NCBI GenBank assembly: GCA_003168255.1
Contig: PMSU01000142.1
Location: forward strand, 1 to 54,851
From: Actinomycetota bacterium
GTDB taxonomy: Bacteria > Actinomycetota > Actinomycetes > Streptosporangiales > Streptosporangiaceae
Direction of reading: 5' to 3'
DNA: 54,851 nucleotides
The notes under the pieces are model-generated. The model saw only the letters and a program-made list of their open reading frames with translations, had not been told where the DNA came from and did no database searches. Made by a program: the position numbers and the translations under genes. Of the stretch, positions 36,037 to 43,933 are shown one piece after another. Position 1 is the first letter of the stretch. The number at the start of each line of letters is the position of its first letter.

Positions 36037-36234
36037 TTGGCGCGTCGGGAAGTTATTCAGGTCGTCGCGTCCTCGCTGCTTAGCGATGACGAGATCGGGG
36101 ACTTGACCAACCTGACGATCACGTTCCGTTCTAACCAGAACGGCGGGACGCATGCGATCGGCTGTCGGCATGTGAGTACGAAGGCAGCAGATGCAGAAAC
36201 GGTGACGCTTGCTGCGTTCGAGTTGGATCGCTAA
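36037..36234 (+). CDS. Small hypothetical protein in AT-richer DNA
   Basis: From TTG 36037, after GGAAGG, a 65-residue frame reads REVIQVVASSLLSDDEIGDL and then strand-like sequence ending AAFELDR. Its base composition is visibly less GC-rich than its surroundings, which suggests foreign origin. I do not recognise a family. It lies between transposase and regulator remnants. Confidence 0.45.
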   Translation: MARREVIQVVASSLLSDDEIGDLTNLTITFRSNQNGGTHAIGCRHVSTKAADAETVTLAAFELDR

Positions 36235-36244
36235 CTCAAGTTGG

Positions 36245-36440
36245 TTAACTCACTAAGATGACATGGCACGAACGCCAGTCCAGCCACCGGCGGGCGTGGC
36301 GCGCGGGGGTTGCGGCGCGGGCGAGATCGAGCAGATGCTCGTGCTCGGCCTCGTTCAGCTGCGGGGCCCGGCCGAGCGCGTCGAGCACGCTGTCAGACAC
36401 CCCGGCGAGGTCGCCCCGCTCAGTAGCGAGCACGGATCCG
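36245..36440 (-). pseudogene. XRE/MmyB-type regulator fragment
   Basis: The minus strand reads ERGDLAGVSDSVLDALGRAP and then QLNEAEHEHLLDLARAATPA, the end of the helix-turn-helix and the linker helix of MmyB-like XRE regulators. The first helices and the whole ligand-binding domain are missing, and the frame stops at 36245. It is a truncated remnant. Confidence 0.7.
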
Positions 36441-36541
36441 GGCCTCTCGGTGGTCGGCACGGATGCGCCGGGAATGCGAGCCGGTGAAGGCTGTGCCTGC
36501 GGGAACGTCCCGCCACCGCGACAGGGGAGCAGGAGCTGACC

Positions 36542-36919
36542 ATGCCGAAGCAGATTGTCTCGACCGGGGCCGCTCCGGCCTGGCCGGCGTACAGCCAGGC
36601 CGTGATCGGGGGCGGTCTGGTGTTCGTGTCCGGGCAGGGGCCGTTCGACCCGGTCAGCGGCCAGGTCAAGGGCACGACCATCCAGGAGCAGACCCGGCAG
36701 TGCCTGGCCAACGTCCGGGCCATCCTGGACGCGGCCGGCAGTGACCTGGGCAAGGTGCTCAGCGCCACGTTCCTGCTGGCCGAGGAGGATGACTTCGCCG
36801 GGATGAACGAGGAATGGGGCAGGTGGTTCCCGGCTGACCCGCCGGCCCGGCATGGCGCGCGGCTCCCGATCCGCCCGGGCGGGATGAGGATTTCCGTCGC
36901 CGTCATCGCCCAGGCATAA
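36542..36919 (+). CDS. ridA: RidA family reactive intermediate deaminase
   Basis: The 125-residue RidA/YjgF protein includes YSQAVIGGGLVFVSGQGPFD (about 17-36), QTRQCLANVRAILDAAGSDL, and a C-terminal RLPIRPGGMRISVAVIAQA. RidA proteins hydrolyse enamine/imine intermediates released by PLP enzymes; the active-site Arg typical of true RidA has a counterpart in RLPIRPGG, but the register is shifted, so a subfamily other than archetypal RidA is possible. ATG 36542 follows GGAG. Presence in an island that carries a PLP deaminase/aldolase is suggestive. The LuxR gene follows 44 bases later. Confidence 0.9.
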   Translation: MPKQIVSTGAAPAWPAYSQAVIGGGLVFVSGQGPFDPVSGQVKGTTIQEQTRQCLANVRAILDAAGSDLGKVLSATFLLAEEDDFAGMNEEWGRWFPADPPARHGARLPIRPGGMRISVAVIAQA

Positions 36920-36962
36920 CTGGCTGAGCCCGCCGGGTGGGGGAGTCGGGCAGAATCGGAGG

Positions 36963-39800
36963 GTGAGTGCTGACTCGGTAGCGTTCGGGGTGGGCGTGTC
37001 GGCCCGGGAGGCTGAGGTGCTGGCCGCGCTGGGGGAGCACCTGACCAACGCGGAGATCGCCGCCCGGCTGTTCATCTCGGTCCGTACCGTGGAGAGCCAC
37101 GTGGCCTCGCTGCTGCGCAAGCTCCAAGTCAGCGACCGGCGGGCGCTGGCTGCTGCCGCGACCACCGTGCTGCCCTCACGCCAGGCTCCGCCGGTGACGA
37201 GGCCAGGGTCGCGCAGCGCGGCAGGGCTGCCGCTGCCGTCCCAGCTGACCTCATTCGTCGGCCGGGTGACCGAACGAGCGGAACTGGCCGCTGCCTTGAC
37301 CGCGAACCGCCTGGTGACCGGGGTGGGGCCGGGCGGGGTGGGCAAGACCAGGCTGGCGCTGAGCGTGGCCGCCGACGTGGCCGGCCGGTACGCCGACGGC
37401 GTCTGGTATGTGGATCTTGTGCCGGTCACCGACCCGGCCATGGTGGCTCCGGCGATCGCGGCCGCCGTGGGCCTGGGGGAGCGACAGGGGCGTTCGAGCG
37501 AGAATGTCGTGCTGGGCTGGCTGGCGCCGCGGGAGACGCTGCTCATCCTGGACAACTGCGAGCATCTGCTAGACGGGATCCCGGGCCTGCTGGAGCGGCT
37601 GCTGGCGGGCAGTCCGCGGCTGTCGGTGCTGGTCACCAGCCGGGCCCGGCTGCTGGTGCCGTTCGAGCGAGTGTTTCCGGTGCCCGGGCTGTCCATCGGG
37701 GCTCGCGAACAGGACGGCCCGGCCGACGCGGTGGAGCTGTTCGGAGTGCGCGCGGCGGCGGCGGGAAACCCGCTCACGCCAGGCGACGCGCACCGGGTCG
37801 CCGCCGTCTGCCGGGGACTCGACGGCGTGGCGCTGGCTATCGAGCTGGCCGCCGCGCGCTTTCCGTCACTGGGACTGGACGGAATCGAGGCCGGGCTGGC
37901 CGACCGGATGAACCTGCTGGCCGGCGGCGGCCGGGCCGATGACCGGCACCGGTCACTGCAGTCCGCGCTGGACTGGAGCTATGCCCTGCTCGATGAGGCT
38001 GACCGGGCGGTGCTGCGCCGGATCGCGGTGTTCGCGGCCCCGTTCACCGCGGCGGCCGCGACGTCCCTGTGCGCCGGATGGCCGCCGGTGGCCAACGCCG
38101 CTGTCCCGGCCGCGCTGGCCCGGCTCGCCGAGCAGAGCCTCCTGGTCGCCACGGCGGACGGGACCGGGACCCGCTACCGCGCCCTGGAGACCATTCGTCA
38201 GTACGGCGCTGGCCAGCTCATCGAGTGCGGCGAGTCGGATCAGGCGTCGTCGCGCCACCTGGGCTGGTGCCTGGAGGCCGCCCTCGCCCTGGCCTCTCAG
38301 GAACGCGACGACCTGGCCTGGCGGTCGGCGTTCGACCTGCTGGCCGACGACCTGCGCGCCGCGCTGGGCTGGGCGGCGGCTCGCACGGAGCTGCGGCCGC
38401 AGGCGTACCGGCTCGCGGTGACGCTGGCCGAGCTGTCGTTCCGCCGCGGGTTCCCCGGCGAGTCGCAGCGCCGGTACGAGCAGGCCGCGGGGCTCGCGCC
38501 GGACGCCGGGGACGAGGCCGTCGCGCTGCGATGGGCCGCGGGTGCGGCCAAGGCCAGGCACTTCGGCGACGACGCGTTCCGGCTGCTCCAGGCAGCGGCC
38601 GACGCGGCCATCCGGGCCGGCGATGAGGCTGACGCGGTCGCGGACCTGGCCGAGGCGGCCGAGATGCTCGGCCGCGCGCCGGGCCTGATGGCTACTGCTC
38701 GGCCCGCGGGCCTGGCGCACGAGCTGATTGCCCGCGGGCAAGGGCTTGCTACCGAAGACGTGGCCGCGCGATCCCGGCTGCTGACCGCCGAGGCCTATTC
38801 CTGCGACGACGCGGACCAGGTCGCCGCCGGGCTCGCCGGGCGGGCCATCGAACTGGCCCGCCAGGCCGGCGACCCGTTCGCGGAGAGCGCGGCGCTGGAC
38901 ATGCTGACCGGGTCTCAGCTGGCTCGCGGTGAACTTCAGGGAGCGCTGGCCAGCACCCTGCGGCGCCTGGAGGTCCTCGGCCCGCTGCCGGTGACGGCCC
39001 GGTCCGGGCTTGAGCACTCCGACTCCCTCCAGATGGCGACCGAGTGCGCCACCGCGGTCGGCGACCTGCGGATGGCCCGGCAGCTGGCCGAACGGGTCAG
39101 GGATCTGCCGTTCCACCGCGAGGAGGCTCACCTGGCCACGGCCCGGCTGATCGTGGTGGCCACCCTGGCCGGCGACTGGGCGGAGGCGCTTGCCTTGGCC
39201 GGGCAGTTCCGCGAGGGCTGGGAGCAGGCCGGGCGGCCGCGCGCCGGGAACCTGAGCCGCGGTGCGTACGCCGCCGCGACGGTACACGGCTTGTGCGGTG
39301 ACGATGAGGGCCGGGCGGCCTGGCTTGAAATCGTGGACGGCCTGTCGACGCCGGGCCGGCCGCTGTCCGCAATGCATTTCAATGAGTTCTTCGATGCGCT
39401 GCTGCTGCTGCACCGGGGCCAGGCCGACGCGGCCATGCGGCGGCTGCTCGCGACGCCGGATCAGTTCAGCGACTGGGCCGCCGCGATGTGGCGCCCGTGG
39501 TACGCGGCGGTGTGGGCCGAAGCGGCCGTCATCACCGGGCACCCCGACGCTGCCGCCCGCATCCGCAGCGCGCGCCTGGCCACCGCGCATAATCCGGTCG
39601 CCGCAGCCATCGTCGACCGGGCCGCCGCGCTGGCCGGCGACCGCGACGGGCTGGCCCCGGCGGCCGCCGTGCTGGAGGCCGCCGGGTGCCGGTATCAGTG
39701 GGCCCGGACGCTGATCGCCATCGGCGGGGCCGACCGAGACGGCGGGGAGGCCGCGCTGGCCGCGATGGGCGCGACCGCTATGGCCTGGCCTCCAGGATGA
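36963..39800 (+). CDS. LuxR-type ATPase regulator with N-terminal helix-turn-helix
   Basis: The 945-residue protein starts with a LuxR/GerE helix-turn-helix (about 12-66, VSAREAEVLAALGEHLTNAE; ISVRTVESHVASLLRKLQV). An NB-ARC-like ATPase follows, with Walker A GPGGVGKTRLAL (about 123-134) and Walker B LLILDNCEHLLDG (about 178-190), and then about 550 residues of TPR-like helical repeats. In the large LuxR (LAL) regulators the DNA-binding domain is normally C-terminal; here it comes first. GTG 36963 overlaps GGAGGG, so the GTG at 36990 is an alternative start. It probably senses a signal through the repeats and acts on nearby genes; RidA lies just upstream. Confidence 0.87.
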   Translation: MSADSVAFGVGVSAREAEVLAALGEHLTNAEIAARLFISVRTVESHVASLLRKLQVSDRRALAAAATTVLPSRQAPPVTRPGSRSAAGLPLPSQLTSFVGRVTERAELAAALTANRLVTGVGPGGVGKTRLALSVAADVAGRYADGVWYVDLVPVTDPAMVAPAIAAAVGLGERQGRSSENVVLGWLAPRETLLILDNCEHLLDGIPGLLERLLAGSPRLSVLVTSRARLLVPFERVFPVPGLSIGAREQDGPADAVELFGVRAAAAGNPLTPGDAHRVAAVCRGLDGVALAIELAAARFPSLGLDGIEAGLADRMNLLAGGGRADDRHRSLQSALDWSYALLDEADRAVLRRIAVFAAPFTAAAATSLCAGWPPVANAAVPAALARLAEQSLLVATADGTGTRYRALETIRQYGAGQLIECGESDQASSRHLGWCLEAALALASQERDDLAWRSAFDLLADDLRAALGWAAARTELRPQAYRLAVTLAELSFRRGFPGESQRRYEQAAGLAPDAGDEAVALRWAAGAAKARHFGDDAFRLLQAAADAAIRAGDEADAVADLAEAAEMLGRAPGLMATARPAGLAHELIARGQGLATEDVAARSRLLTAEAYSCDDADQVAAGLAGRAIELARQAGDPFAESAALDMLTGSQLARGELQGALASTLRRLEVLGPLPVTARSGLEHSDSLQMATECATAVGDLRMARQLAERVRDLPFHREEAHLATARLIVVATLAGDWAEALALAGQFREGWEQAGRPRAGNLSRGAYAAATVHGLCGDDEGRAAWLEIVDGLSTPGRPLSAMHFNEFFDALLLLHRGQADAAMRRLLATPDQFSDWAAAMWRPWYAAVWAEAAVITGHPDAAARIRSARLATAHNPVAAAIVDRAAALAGDRDGLAPAAAVLEAAGCRYQWARTLIAIGGADRDGGEAALAAMGATAMAWPPG

Positions 39801-40854
39801 GGTTGAAGGGAGTCTGGGTAGCCAGGCGCACCCGGCTGAACCCGGCCTCGCGCAGTACCTCGCCGAGCTGCTGCTGGCCGGCCTGCGCGCCCAGCCCCAG
39901 GGCGACCTCCTGGTCCAGGGATCCCGGCGTACAGATCACCGTGGACAGGCCGTAGTACACCCGGCCCACCGGGTTCAGGTTGTCCTCGACACTGTCGCCG
40001 GCCATCGGCTCGACCAGGAGCAGCGTGCCGTCCGGGGCCAGCGCTCGCCGCGCGTGCCGGGCCGCTCCCACCGGGTCGCCCATGTCGTGCAGGCAGTCGA
40101 ACATGCACACCAGGTCGTATCCGGAGCCAGGGAAGTCCTTGGCGGACGCCGTCTCGAACCTGGTCCGCTGGGCCACGCCGGCCTCTTCGGCCGCCTTGCG
40201 CGCGGAGATGACGGAGCCTTCGTGGCTGTCCGCGCCGAGGAAGGTGGACCGTCCGAAGGCCTGCGCCATGATGATCGTGGACGCGCCGAGCCCGCATCCG
40301 ACGTCGGCCACGCTCGCCCCGATCCGCAGCTTGCCCACCACGCCGTCCAGGGCCGGAAGCCACGAGTTCACCAGGTGAGCGGCGTAGCCAGGGCGGAAGA
40401 ACCGGTGCACACCGGAGAACAGCCGGTCGTCATGCTCGTGCCAGCCCACGCCCGCGCCGGTACGGAACGCCTCCACGAACCGCTCGTGGTCGGTGTAGCA
40501 GGACGCGATGACCTCGAAGGCGCCGGGCAGGAAAACGGGGCTGTCTTCGTTAGCGACCACCATCGCCTGCTCAGCGGGCAGCTCGAAGGTGCCGGCGACC
40601 GGGTCGTAGCTGACGTAGCCGCCGGCGGCCTGATTGCCGAGCCACTCACGGACGTACCGTTCCGCGGTGCCGGTCCGGGCCGCCAGCTGCGCCGCCGTGA
40701 CCGGCCCGGCGCCTGCCATCGCCTTGTACAGGCCGAGCCGGTCGCCGATGTACAGCAGCAGCCCCGAGATGGCCGCGCCCATGTCGGTGACCGCCTGCCC
40801 GACGAAGGCTCCGAGCTTGGCTTCGTCGATCGAGTTCGTTTCGGATGTGGTCAT
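39778..40854 (-). CDS. SAM-dependent methyltransferase with winged-helix N-terminus
   Basis: The 358-residue protein resembles actinomycete class I methyltransferases with a dimerising winged-helix N-terminus (about 20-85, LGLYKAMAGAGPVTAAQLAA; AERYVREWLGNQAAGG). The SAM-binding motif I is VADVGCGLGAST (about 177-188), followed by GADSHEGSV and the motif MFDCLHDMGDP. The substrate is unknown, perhaps a small hydroxylated metabolite. ATG 40854 follows AGGAGGCAGGAAC. Its 3' end overlaps the LuxR gene tail by 23 bases in convergent orientation. Confidence 0.9.
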   Translation of the reverse strand: MTTSETNSIDEAKLGAFVGQAVTDMGAAISGLLLYIGDRLGLYKAMAGAGPVTAAQLAARTGTAERYVREWLGNQAAGGYVSYDPVAGTFELPAEQAMVVANEDSPVFLPGAFEVIASCYTDHERFVEAFRTGAGVGWHEHDDRLFSGVHRFFRPGYAAHLVNSWLPALDGVVGKLRIGASVADVGCGLGASTIIMAQAFGRSTFLGADSHEGSVISARKAAEEAGVAQRTRFETASAKDFPGSGYDLVCMFDCLHDMGDPVGAARHARRALAPDGTLLLVEPMAGDSVEDNLNPVGRVYYGLSTVICTPGSLDQEVALGLGAQAGQQQLGEVLREAGFSRVRLATQTPFNLILEARP

Positions 40855-41089
40855 GTTCCTGCCTCCTGTTTCGCTCCCCGGTGCTCCGGGCCGCGTGACT
40901 GAAGCGTGCTCGCGGAGCAGGACATCCGGCATCCGTGGCCGCCACGGATCGCACTACCGAATCGCTGCGGTCCGTGCTGGCCACCGACGCCACCGCAGCC
41001 GCCCGGCTTCCGGCTCAGGTGGCGGAGCTGCTGTCGGGGCCAGGGTGCGGTATTGGATCGCCACCTGCGGGAACCAGGACCGGGCGCTC
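40855..41089. other. Intergenic, degenerate
   Basis: No gene is supported; short frames lead into an integrase fragment. Confidence 0.35.
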
Positions 41090-41150
41090 CGGCCGCTGCT
41101 GCGCGTGGTTCAGGAGATGCTGGGCCATTCGAGCATCGTGCTGACTGCCC
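41090..41150 (+). pseudogene. Tyrosine recombinase C-terminal fragment
   Basis: LLRVVQEMLGHSSIVLTA is the C-terminal signature of tyrosine recombinases (the LGHSS segment before the catalytic Tyr). Only this block remains, without the rest of the catalytic domain. Confidence 0.6.
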
Positions 41151-41267
41151 GCCAGATCGGCCGCCTCCGCCACCGTAGACGCGTGCGCCAGGTTCTCCGG
41201 GGGCAGGGTGGGCGCTTGGGCGCGTTCAGCGGTGCCGGGGGAGGGCCCTGGCTAGTCGGCTAACCGG

Positions 41268-41624
41268 TCAGTACAGCTTGGGGAGGTACTCCAGCCATGC
41301 GCCTTGGCCACTGCTGCCGGCCGAGTTGGCGTACAGCAGGTTGACGTCGTTGCCGCACGCGGGGCCGGTCCAGGATTCTGACTGCAGCACTGGTGCGACA
41401 ATGCCGGGGTTGAATCCCGGCTGAACAGTGCTGTTGATCTCCAGGCTGACCCCGTCGTCGTGCAGGATCTGGATAGTGGAGGGCAGGCAGACGTTGTCGT
41501 CGGTGAATTCGATCATGATGCCGTAGCTGGCCCCGGCCATCGGGGTCGCGCTGGTCATGGCGGTGCCGCCCAGGTTAGGGTTCGGCAGCCCGCTGTAAGT
41601 GAGGTCGACAGAGCTGGTCCTGCA
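41268..41624 (-). pseudogene. 5'-truncated gene for a probable exported protein
   Basis: The frame is open for 119 codons from a TGA at 41625-41627 and reads VDLTYSGLPNPNLGGTAMTS, IMIEFTDDNVCLPSTIQIL, and the end GQGAWLEYLPKLY. Composition and the two cysteines suggest a secreted beta-rich protein. The only ATG (41558) lies inside sequence that continues coherently upstream, so the true N-terminus, presumably with a signal peptide, is missing. Alternatively, a 96-residue protein starts at 41558. I do not recognise the family. Confidence 0.5.
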
Positions 41625-41635
41625 TCATTGGCCTT

Positions 41636-41755
41636 ATGGCGGAGGATGACGTATTTGACCGGGTGTGCCAGCTGATCGCGGCGGGTGAGTACCAGGACAC
41701 CCGCTACATCCAGTTTGGCCCGCTGCCCGAGCCGCCACGCAGGCTCGCCGACGGC
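41636..41755 (+). other. Possible truncated small gene
   Basis: ATG 41636 opens MAEDDVFDRVCQLIAAGEYQ and runs on to PLPEPPRRLADG before the integrase frame takes over. It may be the start of a gene cut by the integrase remnant; support is weak. Confidence 0.3.
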
Positions 41756-42228
41756 ACCCGGCCAGCCGGGTGGAGTTGCCGAAGGCCCGGCGGCCGAAGG
41801 CGGTGGTGTGGACGCCGTACCGGATCGAGGCCTGGCGGCGGACCGGGGAACGCCCCGTGGTCGCGGTGTGGACCGCGGCCCAGACCGCGCAGTTCCTGAA
41901 CAGCATCAGCGAGCACCGCCTTTATGCCGCCTATCATCTGATCGCGCTGCGCGGGCTGCGGCGGGGTGAGGCGGCCGGGCTGCGCTGGTGTGATCTGGAT
42001 CTGGATGGCAAGACGGCGATGATCTGCCAGCAGTTGCAGCAATACGACGGGCGGCTGGCTATCTGCCCGCCCAAGACCCCGCACAGCACCCGGGTGATCG
42101 CCCTGGACCACACCACGGTCGCCGCGCTGCGCGCCCATCGCGACCGGCAGCAGCGCGAGGCTACGCTCTACGGAGCGGGATACCGGGCAAGCGCCGAGCG
42201 CAGTGACTGCGGCTATGACCGACGATGA
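41745..42228 (+). pseudogene. Tyrosine integrase (phage/ICE type), truncated
   Basis: The frame reads HPASRVELPKARRPKAVVWT, the catalytic arginine block ALRGLRRGEAAGLRWCDLDL and the lysine-containing PPKTPHSTRVIALD of tyrosine integrases. It then breaks at REATLYGAGYRASAERSDC with a stop at 42228, so the HxxR and Tyr active-site blocks are missing. The core-binding N-terminal domain is also absent. It cannot catalyse recombination and marks a former integrative element. Confidence 0.85.
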
Positions 42229-42422
42229 GGCCGCGGCCGGGATGAAGGGGCGACCCGGCGCGGGCTGAATGCTCGATACCGCACGGGCGTGTACCCCTGA
42301 CCGACCTGCGATGTACCTGGCATGGACCTGGGCCACGCGGAATTCTCGCCCTTGGCCTGGCCGCGGGCACATTGAGTATCGGGCTGGCGGCGACGCCAAG
42401 GGCTCCGCGTCAGATGCGGTGC

Positions 42423-43856
42423 TCAGAAGATGTTGCCTGGGCCGATGGGCTGGTCGAGCAGGGCGGCGACGATGGCGGTCAGGAAGGAGGGCAGCGACGC
42501 CAGTCCCGGCGGGATCAGCAGCATGGACGGGACGGTGGTGGTCGTGCAGCCCCGTGGTGGGGTGCCTCCGTCGAGGCGCTGGCTGATCCAGGCGAGGGCG
42601 GCGGGTGCGCCGATGATCGCCAGGGTGGCGTGGTCGCTGAGGTCGTCGCGGTAGTAGGTGATGGAGTCACCCTGGGCGCAGTAGGCAGGGACGATGGCAT
42701 CAGGACCGGCGATGGGGACCAGTTCGTCGTTGACGGCGTGGTAGACGAACATGGGGGTGTCAGGCGCCGAGCCGCCCAGGTTGAGCGGGGCCATCGCGGA
42801 CTGGACGGCGGGCAGGGCCAGGACCGTGGCCAGCGGCTCGGTGAGGTAGTTGCTGATGTTGAGGAAGGGGTAGTCGGTGACGTTGGTGGTCTCGCACTGA
42901 GATCCTGCCTTGGCCAGCAGCCCCTGCCCGGCGGCGGTGAGGTAGGGGTGGATCGCGGTGGCGAGGGCCGGGTCGGCGCGGAGCAGGCCGGGCAGCGCGG
43001 AGGGGATCAGGCCGGCTGCTATGCCGCCGTTGACGGTCGTCAGCACCTGGGCGAGGTTGGTGACGAAGCCGCCGACGGCCACGCCGCGAAGGTTGATGTC
43101 GGGGGCGTAGCTTGGCTGCACCTGGGCGGCCCATCCCGAGGCCAGGGAGCCGCCGGAGTATCCCCAGATGGCGGCCGGGGTCCCGGCTCCGGGCAGGCCG
43201 AGGGGATGGAACTTCATGGCGGCGCGGAGCCCGTCGAGGATCGCATACCCAGGCTGGTCGGGGGCGCCGAACTCGCCGTCTGGGCCCTCGTAGTCCGGGA
43301 TCGATACCGCGAATCCCTTGGCCACGACGGTGTCGATGAGGACGAGCTCGGCCTGGTTGACCGCGTTGCCGGGGTTCACGCCGGGCCGCAAGGCGTAGGA
43401 CGGTGCGCACTGGGGTGCCGAGGCGTCCTCGGCGATCTGGTAGGACACCACCGCCTGCGGCGCTGGGCCGGAGGGCCGGACCAGCGTGGTGACGGTGGCC
43501 ATGGGCTTGCCGTTGTAGCCGGTGGTCCGGTACAGCACCTGCCACGCCTGCACGTTCTGCGGCAGGAACCCCAGGGCGGCCAGGTTCACCGGCCGGGACC
43601 GCAGGATCGTGCCAGGCGCTGTGGCGGCCCAGCCGGCCGGGGGCTTGTAGAAGGGGTCATGCTGCGGTGGCGTGATCGCGGCCGTCGCATGCGCGGCCCG
43701 CGTGCCGCTGGCCGGCGCCCGCGTACCGCTGGCCGGCGTCGGCGCGGCACTGGCCGTGGCCGGCGTGAGCAGGCCGCCGGCCAGCGCGGCGGCAGCCAGC
43801 AGGGCCGCCCAGGCGGCGGGTCGTCCGAGGTGGCGGGTGACGGGCAGACGGTACAT
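42423..43856 (-). CDS. Secreted lipase/esterase (LIP family)
   Basis: The 477-residue protein has a signal peptide (about 1-37, cleavage near ATASA-AP) and then a tandem PASGTRAPASGTRA stretch. The alpha/beta-hydrolase domain of the secretory-lipase family follows: nucleophile Ser234 in GYSGGS, acid in YHAVNDELVP, histidine in LSDHATLAI. Cysteines at about 150 and downstream (CETTN, YCAQGD, RGCTT) may form disulfides. It hydrolyses esters outside the cell. ATG 43856 follows GGAGGAG. It lies downstream of the CocE-permease-oxidase operon on the same strand, so it could supply substrates to it. Confidence 0.92.
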   Translation of the reverse strand: MYRLPVTRHLGRPAAWAALLAAAALAGGLLTPATASAAPTPASGTRAPASGTRAAHATAAITPPQHDPFYKPPAGWAATAPGTILRSRPVNLAALGFLPQNVQAWQVLYRTTGYNGKPMATVTTLVRPSGPAPQAVVSYQIAEDASAPQCAPSYALRPGVNPGNAVNQAELVLIDTVVAKGFAVSIPDYEGPDGEFGAPDQPGYAILDGLRAAMKFHPLGLPGAGTPAAIWGYSGGSLASGWAAQVQPSYAPDINLRGVAVGGFVTNLAQVLTTVNGGIAAGLIPSALPGLLRADPALATAIHPYLTAAGQGLLAKAGSQCETTNVTDYPFLNISNYLTEPLATVLALPAVQSAMAPLNLGGSAPDTPMFVYHAVNDELVPIAGPDAIVPAYCAQGDSITYYRDDLSDHATLAIIGAPAALAWISQRLDGGTPPRGCTTTTVPSMLLIPPGLASLPSFLTAIVAALLDQPIGPGNIF

Positions 43857-43933
43857 GGCAACTCCTCCACAGGTAACCAGGAACGTATCTGGTAGCGGCG
43901 AAACGGGCCAGCCAGCATCGCGATCCGGCCCAG

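Noticed and set aside
36245..37777. 510-codon minus-strand frame antisense to RidA and LuxR genes
   Set aside because: Only its last part (36245-36440) resembles a protein; the rest is a shadow of the LuxR gene.
37953..39590. 545-codon minus-strand frame antisense to the LuxR ATPase gene
   Set aside because: Composition of a shadow frame; the plus strand has clear HTH, Walker A and Walker B motifs.
42372..43895. 507-codon plus-strand frame antisense to the lipase
   Set aside because: Gly/Arg-rich with no domains; the minus strand has a signal peptide and catalytic triad.
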